NCBI RefSeq assembly: GCF_947253065.1
Contig: NZ_CAMXWS010000001.1
Span: 1-64,000 of the forward strand
From: an uncultured Corynebacterium sp.
GTDB lineage: Bacteria; Actinomycetota; Actinomycetes; Mycobacteriales; Mycobacteriaceae
DNA length: 64,000 nt
Direction of reading: 5' to 3'
This document shows positions 7,942-16,341 of the stretch, one piece after another (positions within the stretch are counted from its first letter, which is position 1; each line of letters begins with the position of its first letter). Both the position numbers and the translations under genes were made by a program. Below the pieces are notes generated by a model. That model did no database searches and was not told the DNA's origin. It saw only the letters and a program-made list of their open reading frames with translations.

Positions 7942-8787
7942 ATGATCAAGATTGCTGTGCCCAATAAGGGCTCTTTGTCTGAGGCCGCCACGGGAATTCT
8001 GAAGGAGGCTGGCTACAAGGGGCGCGGTGTGAGCAAGGCTCTGAACATCGTCGATGAGGCGAATGATGTGGAGTTCTTCTTCCTGCGCCCGAAGGACATC
8101 GCTATCTATGTTGCGGCCGGCCACCTTGATCTCGGTATCACGGGGCGTGATCTTGCGCTGGATTCCCGTGCAGACGTGGAGGAGGTGCTCGAGCTTGGCT
8201 TTGGTGGCTCGACGTTCCGTTTCGCAGCACCTGCGGGGCAGAATTGGTCGATTGAGGATCTTGAGGGCAAGCGCTTAGCGACGAGTTACCCCCACCTCGC
8301 CGAAGATTACCTCTCTGCGCGTGGCATCAACGCGGAAGTGATTCGTTTGGACGGGGCAGTGGAGATCTCCATCAAATTGGGGGTAGCGGACGCTATTGCT
8401 GATGTGGTCTCCACGGGGGCGACCCTTCGCCAGCAGGGTTTGGAGCCTTTCGGGGAGCCGATTGTGGCGAGTGAGGCGGTCGTCGTGAAGCAAAAAGGCC
8501 GTGACCTGTCTGAAAACGACGAGGTGCTGTTGTCGCGTATTCGCGGGATCTTGACGGCGCACAATTTCGTGATGCTCGACTACAACATTTCGCGCGATAA
8601 TTTGGATGCGGCGGTGTCGGTGACCCCTGGTTTGACGGGGCCGACTGTTTCCCCACTTCAGCGTGATAATTGGGTGGCGGTTCGTGCGATGGTTCCGCGG
8701 AAAGAAGCGAATCTGTTGATGGACCGTCTCGCTGCCACTGGCGCCGAGGCGATCCTTGCGACGGAGCTACAGATCGCGCGAATCTAA
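7942..8787 (+). CDS. hisG: ATP phosphoribosyltransferase, long form
   Basis: A 281-residue enzyme for the first committed step of histidine synthesis (ATP + PRPP). It is the long, HisZ-independent form: two catalytic lobes with 'PNKGSLSE', 'GITGRDLALDS' and the PRPP-binding segment 'VSTGATLRQQGLEP', then a C-terminal ACT-like regulatory domain from about residue 210, which in this form gives histidine feedback inhibition. The RBS AGAGGAGC is at a good distance. It forms a unit with hisE, and aspA starts 20 bp downstream. Confidence 0.96.
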   Translation: MIKIAVPNKGSLSEAATGILKEAGYKGRGVSKALNIVDEANDVEFFFLRPKDIAIYVAAGHLDLGITGRDLALDSRADVEEVLELGFGGSTFRFAAPAGQNWSIEDLEGKRLATSYPHLAEDYLSARGINAEVIRLDGAVEISIKLGVADAIADVVSTGATLRQQGLEPFGEPIVASEAVVVKQKGRDLSENDEVLLSRIRGILTAHNFVMLDYNISRDNLDAAVSVTPGLTGPTVSPLQRDNWVAVRAMVPRKEANLLMDRLAATGAEAILATELQIARI

Positions 8788-8807
8788 CATTCTCTACACT
8801 GGAGCCC

Positions 8808-10226
8808 ATGGGTTACAGAACAGAAGAAGACCTGCTGGGCACCGTTGAGGTTCCTAACGATAAGTACTACGGCGTGCACACGATGCGCGCTATCGACAAC
8901 TTCCAGATTTCTTCGGCAAAGATCCAGGACTACCCGGATTTTGTCCGTGGCATGGTCATGGTGAAAAAGGCTGCCGCGATGGCGAACCGTCGCCTGCACA
9001 CATTGCCGAAGGAGAAGGCTGACGCGATCATCGCTGCGTGCGACAAGATCATCGACGAAGGTCGCTGCATGGATCAGTTCCCGACGGATGCCTACCAGGG
9101 TGGTGCGGGCACCTCGGTGAACATGAACACCAATGAGGTTGTGGCGAACCTTGCCTTGGAGATCCTGGGCGAGGAGAAGGGCAACTACGACGTCATCAAC
9201 CCGAATGATGACGTGAACATGTCCCAGTCCACGAACGATGCGTACCCGACCGGTTTCCGCCTTGGTCTGTACCACTCGATGCAGACCCTGATTGCTGAGT
9301 TCGATGAGCTGCAGCGTGCGTTCCGTGCAAAGGGCGATGAGTTCGCTGACATCCTCAAGATGGGTCGCACCCAGCTGCAGGATGCTGTACCGATGACGCT
9401 GGGCCAGGAGTTCACTGCTTTCGGTGCGAATCTTGCTGAGGAGCAGGACAAGCTTCAGCAGGCTGCTGCTGATCTGCTCGAGGTCAACTTGGGCGCTACT
9501 GCGATCGGCACTGGCGTGAACACCCCGGGTGGATACCGTGACCAGGTTATCGCAGCGCTCCGTGAGGTCACCAGTCTGCCGATTTCCACGTCTCCTGACC
9601 TGATTGAGGCAACCTCCGACACCGGTAGCTATGTCATGGCGCACTCGGCACTTAAGCGTGCGGCCATGAAGCTGTCCAAGACCTGTAACGATCTGCGTTT
9701 GCTCTCCTCGGGTCCGCGCGCGGGTCTGAATGAGATCAACCTGCCGGAACGTCAGGCTGGTTCGTCGATCATGCCGGCAAAGGTCAACCCGGTGATCCCG
9801 GAAGTGGTCAACCAGGTTTGCTTCAAGGTCTTCGGCAATGATGTCACCGTCTCCATGGCGGCTGAGGCAGGTCAGCTGCAGCTGAACGTGATGGAGCCGG
9901 TCATCGCGCGCAGCCTGTTCGGCTCGATTGAGCTGCTGCGCAACGCGGCGAAGACGCTGCGTGAGAAGTGCGTCGTGGGCATCACCGCCAACGAGGATGT
10001 GTGCCAGAGCTACGTGGACAACTCGATCGGCATCATTACCTACCTGAACCCGTTCATTGGTCACCACAATGGTGATTTGATCGGCAAGGAGGCTGCCGCA
10101 ACGGGCAAGGGTGTGCGTGAGCTTGTGCTGGAGAAGGAGCTTCTCGACGAAGACACGCTCGACCAGATCCTCTCCAAGGAAAACCTCATGCACCCGGAGT
10201 TCCGTGGAAAGCTCTACCTCGACTAG
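8808..10226 (+). CDS. aspA: Aspartate ammonia-lyase
   Basis: A 472-residue homotetrameric lyase that interconverts L-aspartate and fumarate + ammonia. The fumarase/aspartase superfamily regions are present: 'GAGTSVNMNTNEV', 'SQSTNDAYPT', 'GRTQLQDAVPMTLGQE' and the signature loop 'GSSIMPAKVNPV' with the catalytic Ser. The start at 8808 follows GGAGCCC and gives the conserved 'YRTEEDLLG'. Its position behind hisG suggests read-through from the his genes. The Dcu carrier downstream suggests an aspartate-import/fumarate-supply role when oxygen is low. Confidence 0.95.
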   Translation: MGYRTEEDLLGTVEVPNDKYYGVHTMRAIDNFQISSAKIQDYPDFVRGMVMVKKAAAMANRRLHTLPKEKADAIIAACDKIIDEGRCMDQFPTDAYQGGAGTSVNMNTNEVVANLALEILGEEKGNYDVINPNDDVNMSQSTNDAYPTGFRLGLYHSMQTLIAEFDELQRAFRAKGDEFADILKMGRTQLQDAVPMTLGQEFTAFGANLAEEQDKLQQAAADLLEVNLGATAIGTGVNTPGGYRDQVIAALREVTSLPISTSPDLIEATSDTGSYVMAHSALKRAAMKLSKTCNDLRLLSSGPRAGLNEINLPERQAGSSIMPAKVNPVIPEVVNQVCFKVFGNDVTVSMAAEAGQLQLNVMEPVIARSLFGSIELLRNAAKTLREKCVVGITANEDVCQSYVDNSIGIITYLNPFIGHHNGDLIGKEAAATGKGVRELVLEKELLDEDTLDQILSKENLMHPEFRGKLYLD

Positions 10227-10274
10227 TTCCGCCCAGCAGCTTTAAATAGCTCAAAGCTGTTATTCCGGACACAA

Positions 10275-10326
10275 AAACGCATTAATCCGCCCAGCCGTCT
10301 TGGTAGGGCGGATTAATGCGTTTCAT
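10275..10326. terminator. Perfect 18-bp inverted repeat between aspA and dcu
   Basis: Arms 10275-10292 and 10306-10323 are exact reverse complements (AAACGCATTAATCCGCCC and its partner) around a 13-nt loop. The right arm ends in TTT, and A-rich sequence precedes the left arm, so it could end transcripts from either side. It separates aspA from the dcu gene, which may therefore need its own promoter or regulated read-through. Confidence 0.75.
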
Positions 10327-10388
10327 ACTGGATAACGATGTGGTCGCCAGACCGCGGCGGCCCGGGACACAACTGAAAGGTTCCCTCG

Positions 10389-11699
10389 ATGTTGCTCGTT
10401 ATTCAGCTCATCATTTTGTTCGGCGCGATCGTTCTCGGTGCGCGCTACGGTTCTATCGCGATCGGTTTCGCAGGCGGTTTGGGTGTCCTCTTGCTGGGCG
10501 TCACCGGTATGACGGTGTCAGCGGAGGACATTCCTTTTGATGTTATTGGCATCATCATGTGTGTCATCGCTGCTATTTCGGCGATGCAGCTTGCTGGCGG
10601 TATGGATTATCTCGTCTATTTGGCCGAGAAATTCCTGCGCCGGGATCCGAAGCGAATCACTCTCTACGCTCCGATCGTGACCTGGTTGATGACGGTGCTC
10701 GCAGGTACCGGTCACACCGCATTTTCGACGCTGCCAGTGATTGTCGAGGTGGCGAAGGAAGGCAAGGTTCGGCCGTCACGTCCGTTGTCTGTCGCCGTGA
10801 TTGCCTCTCAGATGGCTATTGTGGCTTCGCCGATCTCTGCAGCCGTCGTGTTCATGGCTAGCATTCTTGAGCCACTTGGCGTTGGCTACCTCCAGCTTCT
10901 CGGAGTGATGCTCCCTGCGACCTTCCTGGCTATTTTCCCGACGGCCTGGATCGCGAACCGCATGGGCAAGGATCTCGTGGATGATCCGATCTACCAGAAG
11001 CGACTTGCGGACGGTTTGGTGCGCCCGCCGGCGTCGGAAAGCGGGTATGCGCCGACCAAGGCAGCGAAGGCGTCGGTAAGCATTTTCTTGATCGCGATCG
11101 TGGTGGTCATGTTCTACGCGACGCTGATCTCTGAGCAGGTCGGTTTGATCACGGATCCGTCGATCCCGCGTAACGAGGCGATCATGGCGATCATGCTTGC
11201 TGCTGCCACCATCATCGTCATCGTGACCAAGATTTCCGCCGCTGAAATCCTGGGCACGCAGGTCTTCCGTTCGGGCATGTCGGCAACCGTGTGTGTGCTG
11301 GGTGTCGCATGGTTGGGCACGACGTTCATTAACCACTACATCGAAGACATTCAGAAGATTTCCGGTGACATTCTGCACGCACAGCCGTGGCTGCTCGCTG
11401 TGGTGCTGTTCGTTGCGGCGTCGCTGCTGTACTCGCAGGCAGCGACGGCGAAGGCGCTTATGCCTGCGGCTCTTGCGATCGGCGTCAGCCCGCTTACTGC
11501 GGTGGCTGCTTTTCCTGCGGTATCTGCGCTGTTCGTCCTGCCGACGTACCCGACGCTGCTTGCCGCTGTGGAGATGGACGATACGGGGTCGACCCGCATT
11601 GGCAAGTATGTTTTCGATCACCCATTCATCGTCCCTGGTGTCATTTGCATCGTGATTTCGGTGTTGCTCGGCTACGGCTTCGGCGCAGTCCTCATCTAG
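10389..11699 (+). CDS. Anaerobic C4-dicarboxylate transporter, Dcu family (DcuA/DcuB type)
   Basis: A 436-residue membrane protein of the DcuA/DcuB family length, with about 10-12 hydrophobic segments. Family stretches include the N-terminal 'VIQLIILFGAIVLGARYG', 'AIGFAGGLGV', 'TGHTAFSTLPVIVEVA' and 'RPLSVAVIASQMAIVASPISAA'. Members exchange fumarate, malate or aspartate for succinate. The location next to aspA supports aspartate uptake feeding fumarate. The sequence alone cannot separate DcuA from DcuB. The RBS is GAAAGG at about 10375. Confidence 0.9.
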   Translation: MLLVIQLIILFGAIVLGARYGSIAIGFAGGLGVLLLGVTGMTVSAEDIPFDVIGIIMCVIAAISAMQLAGGMDYLVYLAEKFLRRDPKRITLYAPIVTWLMTVLAGTGHTAFSTLPVIVEVAKEGKVRPSRPLSVAVIASQMAIVASPISAAVVFMASILEPLGVGYLQLLGVMLPATFLAIFPTAWIANRMGKDLVDDPIYQKRLADGLVRPPASESGYAPTKAAKASVSIFLIAIVVVMFYATLISEQVGLITDPSIPRNEAIMAIMLAAATIIVIVTKISAAEILGTQVFRSGMSATVCVLGVAWLGTTFINHYIEDIQKISGDILHAQPWLLAVVLFVAASLLYSQAATAKALMPAALAIGVSPLTAVAAFPAVSALFVLPTYPTLLAAVEMDDTGSTRIGKYVFDHPFIVPGVICIVISVLLGYGFGAVLI

Positions 11700-11735
11700 G
11701 GGAGTTCGGCACCAGTCTGGCCTAGGCTGGGGTGT

Positions 11736-13400
11736 ATGACGCAACCGAAGACTGACGTAGAAATCGCGCAAGCACACACTCTCGAACCGATTGGGGACAT
11801 CGCGGCTAAAGCTGGGGTGCCTGATGACGCTTTGATCCCGTACGGCCGCTCGATGGCCAAGGTGGATGTGTCGCAGCTTGAGGGCCAACCGGAGGGCAAA
11901 CTCGTGCTCGTTACTGGCGTTTCTCCGACGCCAGCGGGCGAGGGGAAGTCGACGGTGTTGATCGGGTTGACTGATGCGCTGGCAAGGCTCGGTCATTCGG
12001 CTGCGGTGGCGCTGCGCGAGCCGTCGCTCGGCCCTGTCATGGGTATCAAAGGCGGTGCCGCTGGTGGTGGCTATTCGCAGGTGGTGCCGATGGAGAATAT
12101 CAATCTGCACTTCACCGGCGATTTCCATGCGATTACCAGTGCGAATAATACGCTCGCGGCCATCGTCGACAACCACATTCAGCATGGCAACGAATTGCGT
12201 ATCGACGCCCGCCGCATCACCTGGCAGCGCTGTCTCGACGTCAACGACCGTTCGCTGCGCAACGTCGTCACCGGACTTGGCGGACCGGGCAGTGGCTCGC
12301 CCGCTGAGACTGGCTTCACCATCACCGCCGCCAGCGAGATCATGGCAATTCTCGGCCTGGCCACAGATCTTGAGGATCTGAAGGCCCGTCTTGCACGCAT
12401 CACCGTCGGCTTGACCTATGACAAGGAGCCGGTCACCGCTGGCGATCTGAAGGCTGAAGGCGCAATGGCCGCGCTGCTTAAGGATGCGATCAACCCGAAC
12501 CTGGTGCAGACACTCGGTGGGACACCTGCATTCATTCACGGCGGGCCTTTCGCGAATATCGCTCACGGCTGCAACACACTCGTGGCCACTCAGACTGCGC
12601 GCAAATGCGCCGATATCGTCCTGACTGAGGCTGGCTTTGGCTCTGATCTGGGCGCTGAGAAGTTCTTCGATATCAAGGCTCGTTACGGTGAACTTGATGT
12701 CGCCGGCGCAGTGATCGTTGCGACGATTCGTTCCCTCAAATACAACGGCGGTGTGCCGAAGCAAAAGCTAACCGACGAGAACATCGACGCCCTCAAGTCC
12801 GGCGTGGTCAACCTCGAGCGTCACGTGGAGAATATCCGGAAGTTCGGTGTTGAGCCGGTAGTCGCACTCAACCTGTTCACCTCAGATACAGAAGCTGAAC
12901 GCGAATTCATGCGCACATGGGCCACCGATTTCGGTGTTGCTCTCGAGGAAGCAGATGTCTGGGCCAAGGGTGGCGAGGGAGCGACAGAGCTCGCGGAGAC
13001 ACTCGTCGGCAAGCTTGTTTCGGGATCCTCGAAGCAGCTCTACGACCCGGCGGAGGGCACTGAGGCGTCCATCGAAACCGTCGCTCGTGAGATCTACCGT
13101 GCGGACGACGTGCAGTACTCCGCTGCGGCCTTGCGCGACCTGCAGATGCTTAAGGACAATGGTTGGGACACGCTGCCGGTGTGTATCTCGAAGACGCAGT
13201 ACTCCTTCTCGGATGATCCGACTGCTCTCGGCGCCCCGGAAGGCCACACCCTGCACGTGCAGCGTTTGTTGCCGCGTACGGGTGCAGGATTCGTCGTTGT
13301 GCTTACCGGCGATGTGATGACCATGCCGGGTCTGCCGAAGGTGCCTGCGGCCAACAACATCGACGTTGCTGCCGACGGCACGGTCAGCGGTCTGTTCTAA
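11736..13400 (+). CDS. fhs: Formate--tetrahydrofolate ligase
   Basis: A 554-residue enzyme that makes 10-formyl-THF from formate, THF and ATP, feeding one-carbon metabolism. The nucleotide-binding loop 'TPAGEGKSTV' and the characteristic 'LREPSLGPVMGIKGGAAGGGYSQ'-type region (starting about residue 95) are present, as are 'GGPFANIAHGCNT' and 'EAGFGSDLGAEKF'. The length matches the family. The stop codon overlaps that of the convergent RecB-like gene (shared CTAA at 13397-13400). Confidence 0.96.
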   Translation: MTQPKTDVEIAQAHTLEPIGDIAAKAGVPDDALIPYGRSMAKVDVSQLEGQPEGKLVLVTGVSPTPAGEGKSTVLIGLTDALARLGHSAAVALREPSLGPVMGIKGGAAGGGYSQVVPMENINLHFTGDFHAITSANNTLAAIVDNHIQHGNELRIDARRITWQRCLDVNDRSLRNVVTGLGGPGSGSPAETGFTITAASEIMAILGLATDLEDLKARLARITVGLTYDKEPVTAGDLKAEGAMAALLKDAINPNLVQTLGGTPAFIHGGPFANIAHGCNTLVATQTARKCADIVLTEAGFGSDLGAEKFFDIKARYGELDVAGAVIVATIRSLKYNGGVPKQKLTDENIDALKSGVVNLERHVENIRKFGVEPVVALNLFTSDTEAEREFMRTWATDFGVALEEADVWAKGGEGATELAETLVGKLVSGSSKQLYDPAEGTEASIETVAREIYRADDVQYSAAALRDLQMLKDNGWDTLPVCISKTQYSFSDDPTALGAPEGHTLHVQRLLPRTGAGFVVVLTGDVMTMPGLPKVPAANNIDVAADGTVSGLF

Positions 13401-14212
13401 GACTCCGCTGGATCCGCTGTCGACCCTGGCCAACCGGGGTACGGCGGCGGCGTGCCGTCAAAAGCGGGGCAAAGCTCCTGGAATGCGCACCAATTGCACA
13501 GCTTGGATGTCTTCGGGCGGAAGTTTCCAGAACGGCCGTCTGCTTCGATTTTCTCCCACAGATCGCCGAGGTCGCGTTCGAAGTATTCGAGTTCCTCCCG
13601 CGAGGGGCTAAGGAACATGGAGTCCATGACCTTCAGGTACATCAGGCGCAGTTGGTGCGGGATGGTGCCAAACAGACGCCAGTACACCAGCGCGTAGAAA
13701 CGCATCTGAAACTGTGCCTCGGCGGAATAGCGGGGCAGTGGTTTCTTGCCGGTCTTATAGTCCACGACACGGATTTCTCCGGTGGGGGCAATGTCGACTC
13801 GGTCGATGAACCCGCGGACGGGAACTCCGTTGGGCAGGACAGTATCCACGTACATTTCCTGTTCGTGAGAGTCGAAGCCGAGCGGGTTTTCCATGTGGAA
13901 GTAGCCGCGGAGGAGATCGCGGGCGTCGACAAGCAGTTGGTGCTCGTCGGTGATGGGATCGGCGGCGGTGGGGTCGTCGTCGATTAGCTTTGCCCAGGCT
14001 GGCTTGAGCCGCTTGACCGCGGCGGGGAAGGTGCGCTGATCGCGTGGCCACGCGTGCATTTCTTCTAGCACCGCGTGGACGAGAGTTCCTTTGACTTGCG
14101 CCTCTGTTTTTGGTTCCGGGATGCGGTCGATCGCGCGGAGACGGTATTTCAGCGGGCATTGCTGGTAGTCGTTGGCGCGGGAGGGGGAGAGGGCTAGTGG
14201 TCGTGGTGTCAT
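13397..14212 (-). CDS. RecB-family exonuclease (PD-(D/E)XK), Fe-S type
   Basis: A 271-residue stand-alone nuclease domain. 'QQCPLKYRLR' at the N terminus and 'CNWCAFQELCPAF' at the C terminus supply four Cys of a likely AddB/Cas4-type Fe-S cluster. Between them are 'GTLVHAVLEEMH' (the catalytic His motif), the metal Asp in 'GFIDRVDIAPTGEIRVVDYKTGKK', and the D-Y-K motif of the PD-(D/E)XK core. A DNA repair or processing role is inferred. Orthologues sit beside trmI and mpa in mycobacteria, as here. Confidence 0.88.
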   Translation of the reverse strand: MTPRPLALSPSRANDYQQCPLKYRLRAIDRIPEPKTEAQVKGTLVHAVLEEMHAWPRDQRTFPAAVKRLKPAWAKLIDDDPTAADPITDEHQLLVDARDLLRGYFHMENPLGFDSHEQEMYVDTVLPNGVPVRGFIDRVDIAPTGEIRVVDYKTGKKPLPRYSAEAQFQMRFYALVYWRLFGTIPHQLRLMYLKVMDSMFLSPSREELEYFERDLGDLWEKIEADGRSGNFRPKTSKLCNWCAFQELCPAFDGTPPPYPGWPGSTADPAES

Positions 14213-14239
14213 ATCGGTCTACATCCTAGAGTAGGGCTC

Positions 14240-15457
14240 ATGCAGATCAGCGATTTCGCAGACTTCCTGGCGGCGAGTCCGAGCGCGTTCCACGCGGCGG
14301 AGAATGTGCGCGATGAGCTCGTCGCAGCGGGATTCAGTGAGGACACAGGGACGCAGCCGGGCGGCCATGTGATGGTGCAAGGTGGCGCGGTCATTGCGTG
14401 GTGGGTACCGGAGGACCCGCGGCCCGCGTTGCGCATCATTGGTTCCCACACGGATTCACCTGGGTTGATGCTCAAGCCGGACCCTGATGTTGTGCGCGAG
14501 GGGTTCCGCCAGCTTGCCGTTGAAGTGTACGGCGGGCCGATCTTGAGCTCCTGGTTCGATCGCGAGTTACGGTTCGCAGGACGCGTCGCGCTTATCGACG
14601 GCACCACCCACACCGTTTCCACCCCTCCCATCGCCCGGGTTCCGCATTTGGCGATTCACCTTTACCGGGGTGATATGCCGGAGATCGACCGGCAGGTGCA
14701 CATGCAACCCGTCATGGGAGTTGACCGGCCGGTCATGGAGATCGTGGCGGCACAGCTGAGGGCAGATGGTGTCGATGTGAAGGCAGAAGACATCGTCGCC
14801 CACGAGCTCATCTCTTCTGACGCGCAGCGCCCGGAGGTTCTCGGTGACACCCTGGCTGCTGGACGGATGGATAATTTGAGCAGTGTCCATGCATCGCTGC
14901 GTGCGATGTTGGCTGCAGCCCAGGCGGGACAGACGCGGGACGTGCTGGTTCTGGCAGCATTCAACCACGAAGAGGTCGGCTCCGCGTCGACGACTGGTGC
15001 TGGCGGCCCGCTGCTCGAGCGCGTCCTGGCGAAGCTCGCCGACGCGATCGGTGATCCCGTTGAGGTGTACGCGAATTCTCTGCTCGTCTCGGCTGACGCA
15101 GCGCACGCCGTGCATCCGAACTACCCGGGAAAGCATGATCCGACGCACCGCCCGCTGATGAACCGCGGCCCTGTGCTGAAGATCAATGCGAACCAGCGTT
15201 ACGCCTCAGATGCTGTGACCGAGGCTGCGTGGATCCGCGCCTGCCGTGCTGCTGATGTGCCGGTGCAGACTTTTGTGGGGCACAACGCGGTGCCATGTGG
15301 CTCGACCATCGGGCCGATTTCAGCGACGCGTCTGGGCATCCCAACGGTCGATGTGGGGGTGCCGCTTTTGTCCATGCACTCCGCGCGCGAGCTCGTCGGT
15401 ATCCAGGACCAACTATGGTTCACCGACGCTCTTACGGCATACTTTTCTGGTTCTTAA
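14240..15457 (+). CDS. M18 family aminopeptidase
   Basis: A 405-residue dizinc aminopeptidase related to aspartyl aminopeptidase, cytosolic. Metal and catalytic motifs: 'IIGSHTDSPGL' (His ligand and Asp), 'GRMDNLSS' (bridging Asp), 'FNHEEVGS' (general base Glu and ligand Glu), 'VSADAAHAVHPNY' and the C-terminal 'SMHSARE' (His ligand). It is divergent from the RecB-like gene with only 27 bp between the starts. Preferred substrates are acidic N-terminal residues in known members; that is assumed here. Confidence 0.93.
   Translation: MQISDFADFLAASPSAFHAAENVRDELVAAGFSEDTGTQPGGHVMVQGGAVIAWWVPEDPRPALRIIGSHTDSPGLMLKPDPDVVREGFRQLAVEVYGGPILSSWFDRELRFAGRVALIDGTTHTVSTPPIARVPHLAIHLYRGDMPEIDRQVHMQPVMGVDRPVMEIVAAQLRADGVDVKAEDIVAHELISSDAQRPEVLGDTLAAGRMDNLSSVHASLRAMLAAAQAGQTRDVLVLAAFNHEEVGSASTTGAGGPLLERVLAKLADAIGDPVEVYANSLLVSADAAHAVHPNYPGKHDPTHRPLMNRGPVLKINANQRYASDAVTEAAWIRACRAADVPVQTFVGHNAVPCGSTIGPISATRLGIPTVDVGVPLLSMHSARELVGIQDQLWFTDALTAYFSGS
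14590..14600 (+). repeat. Dispersed 11-mer, copy 3
   Basis: Inside the M18 peptidase gene, sense, read as A-L-I-D-G. The 3' flank GCACC fits NCNCC. Confidence 0.85.
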
Positions 15458-15496
15458 AACCACCACGCGCCTGTCCGATTCTTTTAAAGGAGACCG

Positions 15497-16330
15497 ATGT
15501 ATTCCGGACCGTTCCAACCTGGCGATAAAGTCCAGCTGACTGATGCGAAGCGTCGTCATTTCACCATCGAGCTCACACCCGGTGGGCAGTTCCACTCGCA
15601 CAAGGGAATCGTGAGCCACGACGACATCATCGGTGCAGACGAAGGAACGGTAGCGAAGTCGACGCTTGGGGCAGACTTCCTTTGCTTCCGTCATTTGCTC
15701 GTCGACCATGTCTTGTCGATGCCGCGTGGCGCCGCCGTGATTTACCCGAAGGACGCAGGTCAGATCCTGGTTGAGGGCGATATTTTCATGGGTGCTCGTG
15801 TCCTTGAGGCTGGTGCTGGTTCAGGCGCGTTGACCATGTCGCTTCTCCGCGCAGTTGGTCCGCAAGGGCATGTCTTCTCTTACGAGATTCGTGATGACCA
15901 CCTTGCGTATGCCCGAGATAATGTGGCGGATTATTTCGGCGGTGAGCCGGAGTGGTGGACTCCGAAGCTCGGAGACTTCGGTGAAATCACTACCGAGGAG
16001 CTCGGTGGGCCGGTCGATCGAGTGATCTTGGACATGGTGGAGCCATGGCACTTCATCGACACCGTGAAGGACGTGCTCATTCCGGGCGGCGTGTTCATGA
16101 CCTACGTGGCTACGGTGCCGCAACTGATGAATATCGTGGAAACGATCCGCGAGGCCAAGTGCTTCACCGAACCCCGTTCCTGGGAGACCTTGCTGCGTGA
16201 ATGGAAGGTCGAAGGGTTGGCGACGCGGCCGGAGCACCGGATGAATGCGCACACTGCCTTTTTGGTGTGGACACGCCGGCTTGCTGATGGGGTGACCCCG
16301 CCGCGGCCGCAGCGGAGGGCTCGTCGATAA
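15497..16330 (+). CDS. trmI: tRNA (adenine-58-N1)-methyltransferase
   Basis: A 277-residue SAM-dependent enzyme that methylates A58 in the tRNA T-loop. The N-terminal beta-barrel domain (about residues 1-70) is followed by a Rossmann fold. Motif I is 'VLEAGAGSGALTMSLLRAVG', and 'YEIRDDHLAYARDN' is the acidic SAM-ribose segment. 'VDRVILDMVEPW' carries the catalytic-site Asp. It forms a unit with arc, 11 bp downstream. The RBS is AAAGGAGA. Its TAA stop lies inside a copy of the 11-mer. Confidence 0.93.
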   Translation: MYSGPFQPGDKVQLTDAKRRHFTIELTPGGQFHSHKGIVSHDDIIGADEGTVAKSTLGADFLCFRHLLVDHVLSMPRGAAVIYPKDAGQILVEGDIFMGARVLEAGAGSGALTMSLLRAVGPQGHVFSYEIRDDHLAYARDNVADYFGGEPEWWTPKLGDFGEITTEELGGPVDRVILDMVEPWHFIDTVKDVLIPGGVFMTYVATVPQLMNIVETIREAKCFTEPRSWETLLREWKVEGLATRPEHRMNAHTAFLVWTRRLADGVTPPRPQRRARR

Positions 16331-16332
16331 GC
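16322..16332 (-). repeat. Dispersed 11-mer, copy 4
   Basis: Spans the trmI stop codon; the gene reads R-R-stop through it. Minus-strand 3' flank AGCCC. Confidence 0.85.
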
Positions 16333-16341
16333 TGGGTTGGT

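Noticed and set aside
8784..10193. 469-codon open frame opposite aspA
   Set aside because: Shadow of aspA caused by codon bias; no motif and no RBS.
10776..12764. 662-codon open frame on the minus strand across the dcu and fhs genes
   Set aside because: It is antisense to two well-recognised genes, its translation is rich in Arg/His/Asp without any domain, and it has no RBS. It arises from the RNY-like codon bias of the sense strand.
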